Part shown: positions 26,173 through 36,177 of the stretch, piece after piece | How positions within the stretch are numbered: position 1 is the first letter of the stretch | Layout of the letters: the number at the start of each line of letters is the position of its first letter | Notes under the pieces: generated by a model | The model's input: the letters and a program-made list of their open reading frames with translations, nothing else | Told to the model about the DNA's origin: nothing | Databases searched by the model: none | Position numbers and translations under genes: made by a program | DNA from: Lachnospiraceae bacterium | GTDB taxonomy: Bacteria; Bacillota; Clostridia; Lachnospirales; Lachnospiraceae | Assembly: GCA_017938405.1 (NCBI GenBank) | Contig: JAGBBP010000014.1 | Span: 386,702-450,701, forward strand | Reading direction: 5' to 3' | Length of the DNA stretch: 64,000 nucleotides

Positions 26173-26213
26173 GCCCCACATTCACCGATCTTTTGCACCG
26201 ATAACTGTGGGGC
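26173..26213. terminator. Bidirectional terminator between convergent operons
   Basis: Stem GCCCCACA/TGTGGGGC (26173-26180 and 26206-26213). It is followed by TTCCTTT on the plus strand and GTTTT on the minus strand, between the DUF6147 gene and the ABC exporter gene read towards it. Confidence 0.65.
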
Positions 26214-26277
26214 TTCCTTTATGAATTATTCTATTTCCTTCGATAGCCGACATCTAAGGAATACACCTTGGCTAACT

Positions 26278-28479
26278 TTACGCCCCTACCGTCTCCTTCT
26301 TCGCCTGCATCTCAAGCTGGGCGGTTACAAGGCCGTAGTAAATACCCTTTCTTTCCATCAGCTCGTCGTGACTACCCATTTCCGCAATGCGGTGTTTATC
26401 GATCACTACAAGGCGGTCTGCGTTTTTCAGGGTAGACAAACGATGTGCGATGGCAAAGGTAGTCTTACCGGAGGTAAGACGCTCTAACGCCGTCTGAATC
26501 AGGTATTCGCTCTCGGTATCGAGACTTGCCGTTGCCTCATCCAGAATCAAAATCTTCGGGTTATTTAAAATCGCTCTCGCAATAGCAATACGCTGACGTT
26601 CTCCGCCGGAGAGACGGCTTCCTTTTTCGCCGACATAAGTGTTGTAGCCGTCCGGCATGCGGGTGATAAAGTCGTGGGCATTTGCCATTTTCGCAGCCAT
26701 AATGACTTCCTCTTCCGTGGCATCCGGCTTTGCGTAGCGGATATTGTTAAAAATCGTACCGGAGAACAGGAAGGTCTCCTGCAATACCACACCGATTTTG
26801 GAGTGGTAATAGTCGATATCGATGTCCTTAATATTCTCTCCGTCTACCATAAGCTCACCGTCGTCCACATCATACAAATGCATGATGAGATTGATGAGGG
26901 TGGACTTCCCGGCACCGGAGGCACCTACAAGACCGATCATTTCTCCCGGCTTTACCGTAAGGTTAATCCCCTCCACCACCGGCTCGTAAGAATGATAACC
27001 GAAGGTGGCATTCTTAAACTCAATGGCGCCGGTAATTTCCGGCTTACATGCCTTCTCGGTATTCTTAATCTTCGGCTCCTGGGTCATAATATCGTTGATA
27101 CGCTCCATACTGGTTACCAGGTCCATGAGCTGACGCGGCAGGTTGTTAATCCATCCCAGGTACATATAAAGCATGGAAGTATAGCTGACAAACTGCATTA
27201 CTTCACCGGCGGTCATGGTCTCTCCCAGTACGCTTCTTCCGCCGTAAAAAATAACCAGATAGACACCGGCACCCATAAGGAAGTTAAGAAGCGGGAAGAA
27301 CATGGCCCAGAACACTTCGTTCCGCTTCTGCACATTGGCAAACACATCGGAAAACATATTAAACTTTTCGGACTCATCCTTTTCCTTACCGTAGCCCTTT
27401 ACTACGTTCATACCGGAAATCACGTCCTGCAATGCACTATGTACGTCGTCGGATTTTTTACCCTGTAAACGGAACCGGCGATGAATGTTCTTTCTCCACA
27501 GCATGGAAACCACGGCCGCAATCGGTACAAAAATGAAAGAAATCAGCGCCAGCTTCCAGTTCAACACCAACATGTAAATCACAACCGCTATAAACATAAT
27601 AACAACCGTAAACATGTTACAGAATACATGCTCCACGAACATACGAATTCTGCCCGTATCATGCATAATACGGTTCATCAAAGCACCCGGACGCTTCTCA
27701 TGAATGTACGACAGGGAAAGCATCTGAATCTTATTGTATAACTTGGATCGCAAATCCTTACCGATGGTGGAACCGAGTCTTGCACAACCGTAGCTCTTTC
27801 CGATATCCACCACCGCAATACCGATACCCACAAAGAACATGACAATAAGTACCAGCACAGCCATAGAATACTTCTTTTCTCCGCTGTACAATATCTCATC
27901 CACCAGATACTTCTGCAGTTCCGGGCTGAACAAGCCGATAATTGCACGGGTTACCATCAAAGCGATAATCGGAATCAACTGCTTTTTGTAAGAACCGAGG
28001 AGCTGTACTATCTGGAAAAAGACGCCTCTGCCTTTCTTGTTACAATACGGACACTCTTTGGTTCCCGGCAACGCTCTGCCGCAGACAAAACAAGTCTTTT
28101 CGTTTTCTTCGCTCTCCGCACGTTCATTGCTTCCGCTTTTAAGCAGAGCCACACCTCTTGCCACATAAGCATACCGCGCCAGGTGCTTTGCGGAATATCG
28201 TACAATGAGATAATCCTGTCCGTCCTTTACCGCATACAACACACCGCAGTTAATCCGCGGTTCTGCCTTTACCGCATCGTACTCGGACAAATCATATTCT
28301 TTTTCCTTTACGGCATTCTGTAGTAATACCAGGCGCTTGTTCGTCACTACCGTAAACCCGTTTTTTACATACTTGCCGGAAAGGTCACAATCGTAAGGAA
28401 CCGCATACAGCACCTCTTCGCCCGCTGAAAGGGCCAGAGCCGCCAGCTCCTTTTGATTTAACTCAAATTTTAATATCAT
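26278..28479 (-). CDS. ABC exporter subunit with N-terminal PH-like domain and zinc ribbon
   Basis: About 733 residues from ATG 28479; AGAGGAAA supports this start over an earlier one. About 1-115 form a bacterial PH-like domain (LVLLQNAVKEKEYDLSEYD). Residues 130-150 have a C-x2-C...C-x2-C zinc ribbon (CFVCGRALPGTKECPYC). Then come six TM helices and a canonical NBD: Walker A GASGAGKST, signature LSGGERQRI, Walker B LILDEATASLD, switch AHRLST. The partner at 29106 has the same architecture, and the DUF1854 gene lies between them. The substrate is unknown; the DUF1854-associated ABC families have been tied to cyanophycin metabolism in other bacteria, but no cyanophycin gene is seen here. Confidence 0.9.
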   Translation of the reverse strand: MILKFELNQKELAALALSAGEEVLYAVPYDCDLSGKYVKNGFTVVTNKRLVLLQNAVKEKEYDLSEYDAVKAEPRINCGVLYAVKDGQDYLIVRYSAKHLARYAYVARGVALLKSGSNERAESEENEKTCFVCGRALPGTKECPYCNKKGRGVFFQIVQLLGSYKKQLIPIIALMVTRAIIGLFSPELQKYLVDEILYSGEKKYSMAVLVLIVMFFVGIGIAVVDIGKSYGCARLGSTIGKDLRSKLYNKIQMLSLSYIHEKRPGALMNRIMHDTGRIRMFVEHVFCNMFTVVIMFIAVVIYMLVLNWKLALISFIFVPIAAVVSMLWRKNIHRRFRLQGKKSDDVHSALQDVISGMNVVKGYGKEKDESEKFNMFSDVFANVQKRNEVFWAMFFPLLNFLMGAGVYLVIFYGGRSVLGETMTAGEVMQFVSYTSMLYMYLGWINNLPRQLMDLVTSMERINDIMTQEPKIKNTEKACKPEITGAIEFKNATFGYHSYEPVVEGINLTVKPGEMIGLVGASGAGKSTLINLIMHLYDVDDGELMVDGENIKDIDIDYYHSKIGVVLQETFLFSGTIFNNIRYAKPDATEEEVIMAAKMANAHDFITRMPDGYNTYVGEKGSRLSGGERQRIAIARAILNNPKILILDEATASLDTESEYLIQTALERLTSGKTTFAIAHRLSTLKNADRLVVIDKHRIAEMGSHDELMERKGIYYGLVTAQLEMQAKKETVGA

Positions 28480-28541
28480 ATGGATTTCCTCTCTTGCTGT
28501 TATGTAAGACATCTTTTATGCCTTGCATAAAAACCACAACC

Positions 28542-29096
28542 CTACAGGAACAGATCTAACTTCTTCTGCTCCTTTACGGTAAGCTTCGATACATCCGGAA
28601 TTTCAAACCGGTTCTCATCAATATCCGAAATAATAATTCTCGTATCGGAAAGATGCACCACCGCATTACCGCCCATACGAATCACAAAACGGCAATGTCC
28701 CCTGTCGGTATCCACGTCAAAATACGCAAATCCGTACTGGTCCTTAATCTGATAAATCTTTGTGATAATCGGGGTAAAGTAGCGTAATGCCAGCTGCTCC
28801 AATAACATCTCCTGTACCTCTTTCGGAAACACTTCCATCTTCTCTATCACGCCGATTTCTTTGGAGGTTTCCTCCGCGGTACGGATGGAAATGTACTTGC
28901 CCGGCTCGGAAAACGGGAACATCCGCACCACCTGTACACGGGCATACTCCTCTCCCTCTACCTTAAGGCTCACAAAACCGCCTTCGGTACGGGCAAAGGT
29001 TGCCGTTTCCGGAGAAAGATAACGGAGGCGGAGCATCGCTTCCGTTTCCTGCTCCATCTGCTCTAAACTAAATTCTTCTTCAAAATGCTCTCTCAC
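28542..29096 (-). CDS. DUF1854 family protein
   Basis: A 184-residue cytoplasmic protein. EARLRYLSPETATFARTEGGFVSL and a C-terminal region with KIYQIKDQYGFAYFDVDTDRGHCRF, then RIIISDIDENRFEIPDV, match DUF1854. The family is usually found next to ABC transporters of this architecture. It sits between the two ABC genes with gaps of 9 bp and 62 bp, so it is probably a subunit or chaperone of this exporter. No catalytic residue is recognised. Confidence 0.85.
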   Translation of the reverse strand: MREHFEEEFSLEQMEQETEAMLRLRYLSPETATFARTEGGFVSLKVEGEEYARVQVVRMFPFSEPGKYISIRTAEETSKEIGVIEKMEVFPKEVQEMLLEQLALRYFTPIITKIYQIKDQYGFAYFDVDTDRGHCRFVIRMGGNAVVHLSDTRIIISDIDENRFEIPDVSKLTVKEQKKLDLFL

Positions 29097-29105
29097 AATA
29101 GCCTC

Positions 29106-31418
29106 CTATTCCAGTCCCTTTAAAGCCAGTGCCTTCGTCTGCAATTCCATCAATTTGTAATAAGTACCCCGAAGTTCGGTAAGCTCCTCCTGGGTTCCTT
29201 CCTCCGTAATCTTTCCGTGATCCAGTACAATCAAACGGTCCGCATCACGCAGGGTAGACAAACGATGGGCAATGGACAACGTGGTACGGTTTTTTACCAG
29301 ATACTGCATGGACGTCTGAATCGCCTTCTCCGTCTCCGTATCCACGGAAGCCGTCGCTTCGTCCAAAATCAAAATCTTCGGATTTGCAAGAATCGCACGG
29401 GCAATGGAAATACGCTGTCTCTCACCGCCGGAAAGCTGGCGTCCCGAGGAACCGATGACCGTATCGTAACCGTCCGGCATGCGAAGGATAAATTCATGGG
29501 CACTTGCCAGTACCGCTGCCTGAATAATCTCTTCCTTGGTTGCCGTAGGATTTGCATAGGCAATATTTTGCTCTACCGTTCCCATGAAAATATAGGTCTC
29601 CTGGGATACCATGGCTACATTACGACGTAAATCGTAAAATGCCATATCCCGCACATTGACACCGTCAATTAAAATCTGACCTTCCTGCGGGTCATACATA
29701 CGGGAAATCAGGTTTACGAGGGTCGTCTTTCCCGCACCGGAACGACCTACAATACCAAGCATTTCGCCCGGCTTAATATGTAAGGTAATATCCTTTAAAA
29801 TCGGCTTACTGAGTTCATAACCAAAGGTCACGTGATCCAATACAATCTCGCCATCCGGCTCTGTCAGGCGCACCGCCTGTTCTTTTTCCGTCACTTCCGG
29901 AATGGAGTCTAAGATTTCAAACATACGCTGTGCACTGTTCATACTGTCGGACCAGTTATTAAAGAAGCGGGAAAAGAAGTCCATCGGACCGGAAAGCTGA
30001 CCTACATATCCGGTAAAGGTCAGTAACATACCAACTTCAAAATAATCCGTAGCCATTACAAACCAGACACCCAGTGCCCAGACAATCAGGTTTATGAGTT
30101 CTCTCACACCGGAGAAAATAATCGTAAACTTATTGTTATAACGGACGATATCCACCTCTGCCTCGGAAAGCTTTTTGTTTCCCTTCTCAAAACGGGAAAT
30201 CTCATTTGCCTGCTGACCGAAGGCCTTTACCACACGGGCACCGGTCAGGTTATCGTTTACATTACTGTTTACGGTACGCTCTTTTCTGTGACGTCGTCCG
30301 TACAATCCCCAAAGCTTCGGACGGAGCTTCATACTGATCAAAACCGTAACCGGCATCAAAACAACTGCCACGATGGCCAACTGCCAGCGCATGGAAAACA
30401 TAACCGCCAAAGTCGCAATAATGGTAAATCCGTGTACAAATGCATACGGCAATACGTCTACGAAAAAGCCGGTGACACGGTCCGCGTCACTTAACACACG
30501 GGTCATCAAACTACCGGTCTGTCTGCTCTTAAAGAACTGAATGGACAATTTCCCCATCTGATGGAAAACATCCTTTTTCATGTCTCTTACAACGCTTACC
30601 ACAACTTTTGCGGTAATTACGCCGTGGATAATCTGGAAAATCTGCAGTACCAGTCTCGTTAAAAACATTACCACTACAAGAAGTGTAAGTGCCGTAAATA
30701 TCTCAATCTTCTCCAGACCGAACGGTTCCAAGAACGTAAGATTCTTCCGTAACACATAGTCATACAGCACCGTACCGCTCAAATACGGCCAAATCAAATT
30801 TAAAAGTGCCGTAATCACAATACTGAGAAACAGCAGGATAACCGCACCGGTATACGGCCTAAAATAAGAGAACGTACGAACAAAAACGGACTTACGGTCC
30901 ATACATTTCGGACAAATCTTCCGGTTCATATCCGGGTACATGGTACCGCACTTCGGACAGTACTCCTCTTCCTCCGGTTTTTCCTGCTTTTCTCCATCCT
31001 CCTCTTTGTCAAGGTGTTCCAAGCGACGAACCAACTCATATGCATGTTTGATACATAAATTTGAAAATGCGGCAAGAATACGATCCGTTCCGGCTACCTT
31101 CGCGGTAAAAACGGCGCATGCCACCTGACGTTCAATCCTGGTCTCGGAAAGCTCTTCCACGGAATACACCGTAAGATACCATTCCCGTAATTCCTTCGGC
31201 TCATCCGACACCGGATATCCCTTAAAGATATGCACTTCCGACGGCACCGCCGGAGAAGAGGCTACCGCCAGCTTCTCCTTTGTCAGTACCAAATATCCGT
31301 CCGCATACTCACAGGCGGTATTCATATCGGTGCGTGCACCTAATAAAATCTGATTTTTTTCGATTCCCTGTTGCTTTAACAGGTCCCATACCTTATCCGG
31401 CATGTTTGGTATACGCAT
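29106..31418 (-). CDS. ABC exporter subunit with N-terminal regulatory region and zinc ribbon
   Basis: About 770 residues from ATG 31418, with GGGAG ahead; the longer frame is rejected because it runs into aspS. The N-terminal part (about 1-140) resembles the PH-like region of its partner and includes YLVLTKEKLAVASS. A zinc ribbon CPKCGTMYPDMNRKICPKC follows, then six TM helices and an NBD with Walker A GRSGAGKTT, signature LSGGERQRIS, Walker B LILDEATASVD and switch AHRLST. Both subunits have full catalytic motifs. It starts 13 bp after the aspS stop, so the four genes form one transcript. Confidence 0.9.
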   Translation of the reverse strand: MRIPNMPDKVWDLLKQQGIEKNQILLGARTDMNTACEYADGYLVLTKEKLAVASSPAVPSEVHIFKGYPVSDEPKELREWYLTVYSVEELSETRIERQVACAVFTAKVAGTDRILAAFSNLCIKHAYELVRRLEHLDKEEDGEKQEKPEEEEYCPKCGTMYPDMNRKICPKCMDRKSVFVRTFSYFRPYTGAVILLFLSIVITALLNLIWPYLSGTVLYDYVLRKNLTFLEPFGLEKIEIFTALTLLVVVMFLTRLVLQIFQIIHGVITAKVVVSVVRDMKKDVFHQMGKLSIQFFKSRQTGSLMTRVLSDADRVTGFFVDVLPYAFVHGFTIIATLAVMFSMRWQLAIVAVVLMPVTVLISMKLRPKLWGLYGRRHRKERTVNSNVNDNLTGARVVKAFGQQANEISRFEKGNKKLSEAEVDIVRYNNKFTIIFSGVRELINLIVWALGVWFVMATDYFEVGMLLTFTGYVGQLSGPMDFFSRFFNNWSDSMNSAQRMFEILDSIPEVTEKEQAVRLTEPDGEIVLDHVTFGYELSKPILKDITLHIKPGEMLGIVGRSGAGKTTLVNLISRMYDPQEGQILIDGVNVRDMAFYDLRRNVAMVSQETYIFMGTVEQNIAYANPTATKEEIIQAAVLASAHEFILRMPDGYDTVIGSSGRQLSGGERQRISIARAILANPKILILDEATASVDTETEKAIQTSMQYLVKNRTTLSIAHRLSTLRDADRLIVLDHGKITEEGTQEELTELRGTYYKLMELQTKALALKGLE

Positions 31419-31431
31419 AATAGTCTCCCTT

Positions 31432-33225
31432 TTACTCTTCCGACTGAGCGGTAATGGCAAGCGCCAGCTCGGTAAGCTGCTTGTCATCTACCACGTTCGG
31501 AGCATCCGTCATCAGACAAGAAGCATCCTTTACCTTCGGAAATGCGATGACATCACGGATGGAGTCTTCTCCGGCCATAAGCATCACAAGACGGTCCAGA
31601 CCGTAAGCAAGGCCCGCATGCGGCGGAACCCCGTACTTAAACGCATTCAGTAAGAAACCGAATCTTTCGTAAGCTGCTTCTTTCGTAAATCCTAACTTTT
31701 CAAACATCTTTTCCTGTACGTCATTCTGGAAAATACGTACGGAACCGCCACCGATTTCGGTGCCGTTTAATACAATATCATACGCCTTTGCACGTACCTT
31801 GCCCGGATCGGTATCAAGGAGTGCCAAATCTTCATCCATCGGCATGGTAAACGGATGGTGCATTGCCACATAACGCTTCTCTTCCTCATCGTACTCCAGA
31901 AGTGGGAACTCCGTTACCCACAGGAAGTTAAACTGCTTTTTATCCAATAACTCCAACTGCTTTGCAAGTTCCAAACGAAGTGCACCCAGCACATCGTAAA
32001 CCACCTTGTTCTTGTCGGCCGCAAACAAAAGTAAATCCCCCGGCTCGCCGCCCATAGCGGCAACCAGAGCCTTAAGCTCCTCTTCGGTCATAAACTTTGC
32101 GAAGGAAGACTTTAAGTTGCCGTCTTCTTCCACCGCAAGGTAAGCAAGACCCTTTGCGCCGTAGCCCTTTGCAAACTCAACCAGTGCGTCAATCTTCTTA
32201 CGCGGCATAGTAGCCTGACCCTTGGCGTTAATACCACGAACGGAACCGCCATTCTCAAGTGCGCCGGTAAATACACCGAAACCGCAACCCTTAACCACAT
32301 CGGAAACATCGGTAAGTTCCATGCCGAAACGGGTATCCGGCTTATCGGAACCGAAACGGTCCATGGCCTCCTGCCAGGTCATTCTCTGAATCGGAAGCGG
32401 TACCTCAACATCCAAAACTTCCTTAAAAAGCTTGTGAAGCAAACGCTCGTTAACATCGATGACATCGTCGATATCCACAAAGGAAAGCTCCATATCAATC
32501 TGAGTGAACTCCGGCTGACGGTCCGCACGTAAGTCTTCATCACGGAAGCACTTTACAATCTGGAAATAACGGTCATAACCGGAACACATTAAAAGCTGCT
32601 TAAAAATCTGCGGAGACTGCGGCAACGCATAGAAATTGCCCGGATGCACACGGCTCGGTACCAGATAGTCTCTTGCTCCCTCCGGCGTACTCTTGGTAAG
32701 CATCGGCGTCTCGATTTCAAGAAAACCTTCGTCGGAAAGGAATTGTCTGGTCAGAGTTGCCACCTTACTTCTCATCATAAGATTTCTCTGTAAATCCGGA
32801 CGACGTAAATCAATATAACGATACTTCAAACGAAGCTCTTCCTTTGTCTTGGAATCTTCCTCTACCGGGAACGGCGGAACCTCTGCCTCGGAAAGCACAC
32901 GAAGTTCCTTTGCACGGACTTCGATATCACCGGTTGCCAAATTCTCGTTCACCGCGCCGGAACGCTTTACCACTTCACCCACAACCGCAATTACAAACTC
33001 ACTGCGAAGCTTCTCTGCTTTTGCAAAATTTTCACATCCGCAGGTGTCTTCCTCGAAAATAATCTGAAGCAAGCCGGAACGGTCACGTAAGTCTAAGAAA
33101 ATAATACCGCCCTTATTACGGCTCTTCTGTACCCAGCCCATAACCGTTACGGTTTCGCCGATATTTGCGTTGCTTACCTCGGTACATCTGTGGCTTCTCT
33201 TTAAGCCCATCATTGATTCTGCCAT
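31432..33225 (-). CDS. aspS: Aspartate-tRNA ligase
   Basis: Class II synthetase charging tRNA-Asp. The 597 residues are full length for the bacterial type. N-terminal OB fold (VTVMGWVQKSRNKGGIIFLDLRDRSG), motif 2 (FRDEDLRADRQPEFTQID), the bacterial insertion domain and motif 3 (GLAYGLDRLVMLMAG) are all present. GGAGGAG precedes the start. The first gene of an operon with the ABC/DUF1854 genes; a TATAAT-like box lies about 30 bp upstream with a poor -35. Confidence 0.97.
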   Translation of the reverse strand: MAESMMGLKRSHRCTEVSNANIGETVTVMGWVQKSRNKGGIIFLDLRDRSGLLQIIFEEDTCGCENFAKAEKLRSEFVIAVVGEVVKRSGAVNENLATGDIEVRAKELRVLSEAEVPPFPVEEDSKTKEELRLKYRYIDLRRPDLQRNLMMRSKVATLTRQFLSDEGFLEIETPMLTKSTPEGARDYLVPSRVHPGNFYALPQSPQIFKQLLMCSGYDRYFQIVKCFRDEDLRADRQPEFTQIDMELSFVDIDDVIDVNERLLHKLFKEVLDVEVPLPIQRMTWQEAMDRFGSDKPDTRFGMELTDVSDVVKGCGFGVFTGALENGGSVRGINAKGQATMPRKKIDALVEFAKGYGAKGLAYLAVEEDGNLKSSFAKFMTEEELKALVAAMGGEPGDLLLFAADKNKVVYDVLGALRLELAKQLELLDKKQFNFLWVTEFPLLEYDEEEKRYVAMHHPFTMPMDEDLALLDTDPGKVRAKAYDIVLNGTEIGGGSVRIFQNDVQEKMFEKLGFTKEAAYERFGFLLNAFKYGVPPHAGLAYGLDRLVMLMAGEDSIRDVIAFPKVKDASCLMTDAPNVVDDKQLTELALAITAQSEE

Positions 33226-33307
33226 TTGTTTCTCCTCCTTCGTTTCTTTTTCATTATAAGAAAATTATCAAAAAGAAACTTCACTCATTTTTATATAGTA
33301 CACCATT

Positions 33308-33979
33308 TTAAGCTCCGTGTAAATAGTGTTTTTTCTGATTTGCAAAAGTTGCATACTCTTTTATTTCATCAAATTCTTCGGAATGATATAATTTTAAAAA
33401 TTCTAAGAATATTCCCATATCCAGGTCCTTGGAATCCTCAATCATCATCTCTAACGCCGTGTCAAATTCAAAGGCCTTCCGGTACGGGCGAACCGACACA
33501 AGAGCACAGAAAGTATCACAAACCTTTAGCATACGTGCGGAAAACGGAATCTTGCTTCCTGCCAGATTATCCGGATATCCGGAACCGTCAAAATTCTCAT
33601 GGTGATGATACACCGCCTGAATAATGGCCTCGGGATAACCGCACTCCTCCAACATCTTCTTTGCATTTTCCGCGTGCATTCGCATGTAACGCATTTCTTC
33701 GATTTTCATGGCACTTTTATCACGTCCGTAAAGAACCCGGCCCAGCTGCAGCTTTCCGATATCATGTACCCCCGCTGCCGTTAAAAGCATTTCCTTAAAT
33801 TCCTCGGATATACCGGAAGCATCGCAAAGTAGGCGCACGGTTTTCGTCACCAGCACCCCGTGGTCGATGGCATCCGCCATATCTTCCTGTAAAATCACAC
33901 CATTTCCGGTCCGTTCCACAATCTCTCTGATATTGTAATATGTCCGTTCGAAATCATCCGTCCCCTGGTACATTGTCAT
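33308..33979 (-). CDS. HD-GYP domain protein
   Basis: A 223-residue cytoplasmic protein. It carries His72-Asp73 in AAGVHDIGKLQLG and the HD-GYP signature HHHENFDGSGYP (about 125-136), then FSARMLKVCDTFCALVSVRPYR. HD-GYP proteins hydrolyse cyclic di-GMP; no sensory domain is attached, so activity must be set by another route. It starts 27 bp after hemZ and is the last gene of the apt-relA-MBL-hemZ cluster. Confidence 0.88.
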   Translation of the reverse strand: MTMYQGTDDFERTYYNIREIVERTGNGVILQEDMADAIDHGVLVTKTVRLLCDASGISEEFKEMLLTAAGVHDIGKLQLGRVLYGRDKSAMKIEEMRYMRMHAENAKKMLEECGYPEAIIQAVYHHHENFDGSGYPDNLAGSKIPFSARMLKVCDTFCALVSVRPYRKAFEFDTALEMMIEDSKDLDMGIFLEFLKLYHSEEFDEIKEYATFANQKKHYLHGA

Positions 33980-34006
33980 CCTCGCTTTCCCTTTCCTCGC
34001 TCCCCG

Positions 34007-35503
34007 TTAATACAGGCCTTTGTATTGTTCAAAAAATGCCTGTTTTCGCGCTATCATTTCATCGGTACGCTCCAGATAGTCCTTTAAGCTCTTTACATTC
34101 TCGGAACGTTCAATCCGCTCGCCTCCGGAAAGCACCAGCTTTGTTGCGCCTCCGGCTCCCAGCGCTAATATGGAATGCTTCTCTTCCATAATCAGGATAT
34201 TGTAAAGCCCCTCTTTTCCCGGTCTTGCGTACCCCACATTTTCCAGATTCTCTTCCATATTTTTCTGGCGATATAAATAATACGGCAAGTAACCGTTTTC
34301 CTTTGCAAACTTCACCGATGCCGCCAGCATATCACTCACCTGTACCGCACCCTTGTCCTCGTACTGTGCTTTCTCGATATTCAGGCGAGCCGCACGTTTT
34401 AATGCCAACGTATGTACCGTTACACTGTCCGGGGACAATTCTCCGATTTTACGAAGAGTAACTTCCACATCTTCCGCATTTTCCCCGGTAAGACCGATAA
34501 TCAAATCCATATTGATATTGTCAAAGCCGATGCGTCTCGCTTCCGCATAAGCCCTGCAAATATCCTCTGTGGTATGCATTCTTCCGATGACATCCAGTGT
34601 CTTTTGATTCATGGTTTGCGGGTTAATGGAAATCCGGCTGATTCCTTCCTCGTAAAGCATCAAAAGCTTCTCCGTGGTAATGGTATCCGGACGACCGGCC
34701 TCCACCGTCCACTCCGCAATTTCTTCCGTCGGAAAGTACTGTTTTACGGTACGAATCACATCCCGCAACTCCTCTGCCGAGAGAGCCGTCGGCGTTCCGC
34801 CACCGAAATAAACCGTTGCCAGTCGTTTTTCTGCCAACAGTTTCGCGCTTGCTTCTATCTCTTTTTTTAATGCTTCCACATAAGCACCGGTCTGATGCCC
34901 GAACCGGGATAACGGATAGGACGTAAAGGAACAATACAGACAGGTGGTCGGGCAAAACGGAATCCCCACATACAGGCTGTAGCTGTTTTTATAGTCAATC
35001 TTTGTAAGAAGCTCCTTTTCCTTCGCCGCCACGGAAAGACTTAACTTTCTCTTTTCTTCCGAACAATAATATTCTTCCTTCAAAAAAGCATCAATGGAAT
35101 CCTTACTTTCTCCCGCTTCCAGACGTTCCAACACCTGCTTTACCGGACGTACGCCGGTTAACGTCCCCCAGGGAAGGGCTTTCCCCGTTTCCGCGGACAA
35201 CATCCGGTATACGGCGCGTTTCACTTCATCCCGGAACTTCTTCCGTTCTGCCAATGCTACCGTTTTTTCCTCCCGCTGCACCGCCACGGAAAGGTCCCCA
35301 TCCCGGAAAAGGGAAAGAACAAATCCGTCTTCCTTCCATTCCCCCACAAGCAAATATCGTCCCCAATCCGCAGGCTCATAAGGCAAATTCACCGGCTTCC
35401 CTCCTCCGTAGGAAAACACATACTCTTCCTTCGGAAAAAAAGACAGATACAGAGGCCGGATATCCTGTTCAAAGGCCTCACTTGTCAAATCTAATCGAAT
35501 CAT
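34007..35503 (-). CDS. hemZ: Coproporphyrinogen III dehydrogenase-like radical SAM protein HemZ
   Basis: A 498-residue radical SAM protein. The iron-sulfur motif CPTTCLYC lies in YVGIPFCPTTCLYCSF, GGGTPTALS follows, and EAGRPDTIT and RISINPQTMN complete the barrel. The N-terminal about 150 residues and the C-terminal part are typical of HemZ. The family is linked to anaerobic haem synthesis, though the exact reaction in this group is unproven. It follows the MBL hydrolase gene by 25 bp. Confidence 0.9.
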   Translation of the reverse strand: MIRLDLTSEAFEQDIRPLYLSFFPKEEYVFSYGGGKPVNLPYEPADWGRYLLVGEWKEDGFVLSLFRDGDLSVAVQREEKTVALAERKKFRDEVKRAVYRMLSAETGKALPWGTLTGVRPVKQVLERLEAGESKDSIDAFLKEEYYCSEEKRKLSLSVAAKEKELLTKIDYKNSYSLYVGIPFCPTTCLYCSFTSYPLSRFGHQTGAYVEALKKEIEASAKLLAEKRLATVYFGGGTPTALSAEELRDVIRTVKQYFPTEEIAEWTVEAGRPDTITTEKLLMLYEEGISRISINPQTMNQKTLDVIGRMHTTEDICRAYAEARRIGFDNINMDLIIGLTGENAEDVEVTLRKIGELSPDSVTVHTLALKRAARLNIEKAQYEDKGAVQVSDMLAASVKFAKENGYLPYYLYRQKNMEENLENVGYARPGKEGLYNILIMEEKHSILALGAGGATKLVLSGGERIERSENVKSLKDYLERTDEMIARKQAFFEQYKGLY

Positions 35504-35528
35504 AACATTATCCTTCTTTGTTCACTTT

Positions 35529-36164
35529 CTACAGGGCCGGTACAAAGGGATTCTCTCTCTTCTCCGTCCCGATATCCGTTTCTTCCCCGTGTCCGGCATA
35601 TACAACCGTCTCCTCCGGAAGGGTATAAAGCTTCTCTCTGATGGAACGGGCAAGCATTCCCATACTGCCCCCCGGAAACTCCGTATTGCCGATACTATGG
35701 TAAAACAGCGTGTCTCCGGAAAACAAAATCCCGTTGTCCGGCAAGTAATAACAACATCCGCCCGGCGTATGTCCCGGGGTATGAAGTAATTTTACCGGAA
35801 CGCCTGCCACAGTAAACTCTGCACCATCCTTTAACCCGATGACGTCTTCCAGCACACAGCCGTGTCGCATAAACCGGCTCGTCAAATTCTGTACCGGGTC
35901 GGCAAGCACGGAAAGCTCCGCTTCCTGGCAATACACCGGCACCTTATATTCCTCCCGAATCCGCTCTGTGGCCATAAAATGGTCCAGATGTCCGTGAGTC
36001 AGATAAATTGCGGAAAGCTTTACTTCCTCTTTCCGCAAAACCTCTAACAGCTTCTCTTCATAATCACCCGGATCGATTAAGAACCCTTCCTTGGTCTCTG
36101 TGTTCTGCACCAGATAACAATTGGTGGAAAACACACTCACCCGGATACTTGATACCTTTATCAT
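35529..36164 (-). CDS. MBL fold metallo-hydrolase
   Basis: A 211-residue protein of the glyoxalase II-like (YqgX) group. Metal-binding motif THGHLDH (HxHxDH), with LLHTPGHTPGGCCYYL and FSGDTLFYHSIGNTEFPGG, and a final AGHGEETDIGTEK. These enzymes hydrolyse thioesters or related substrates with two zinc ions. It lies 13 bp downstream of relA in the same transcript. Confidence 0.92.
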   Translation of the reverse strand: MIKVSSIRVSVFSTNCYLVQNTETKEGFLIDPGDYEEKLLEVLRKEEVKLSAIYLTHGHLDHFMATERIREEYKVPVYCQEAELSVLADPVQNLTSRFMRHGCVLEDVIGLKDGAEFTVAGVPVKLLHTPGHTPGGCCYYLPDNGILFSGDTLFYHSIGNTEFPGGSMGMLARSIREKLYTLPEETVVYAGHGEETDIGTEKRENPFVPAL

Positions 36165-36177
36165 AGCAAATCCTTCC

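Noticed and set aside
31432..33300. T-box or riboswitch upstream of aspS
   Set aside because: The leader is about 30-80 bp and holds no T-box sequence, specifier stem or antiterminator; the same holds for argS.
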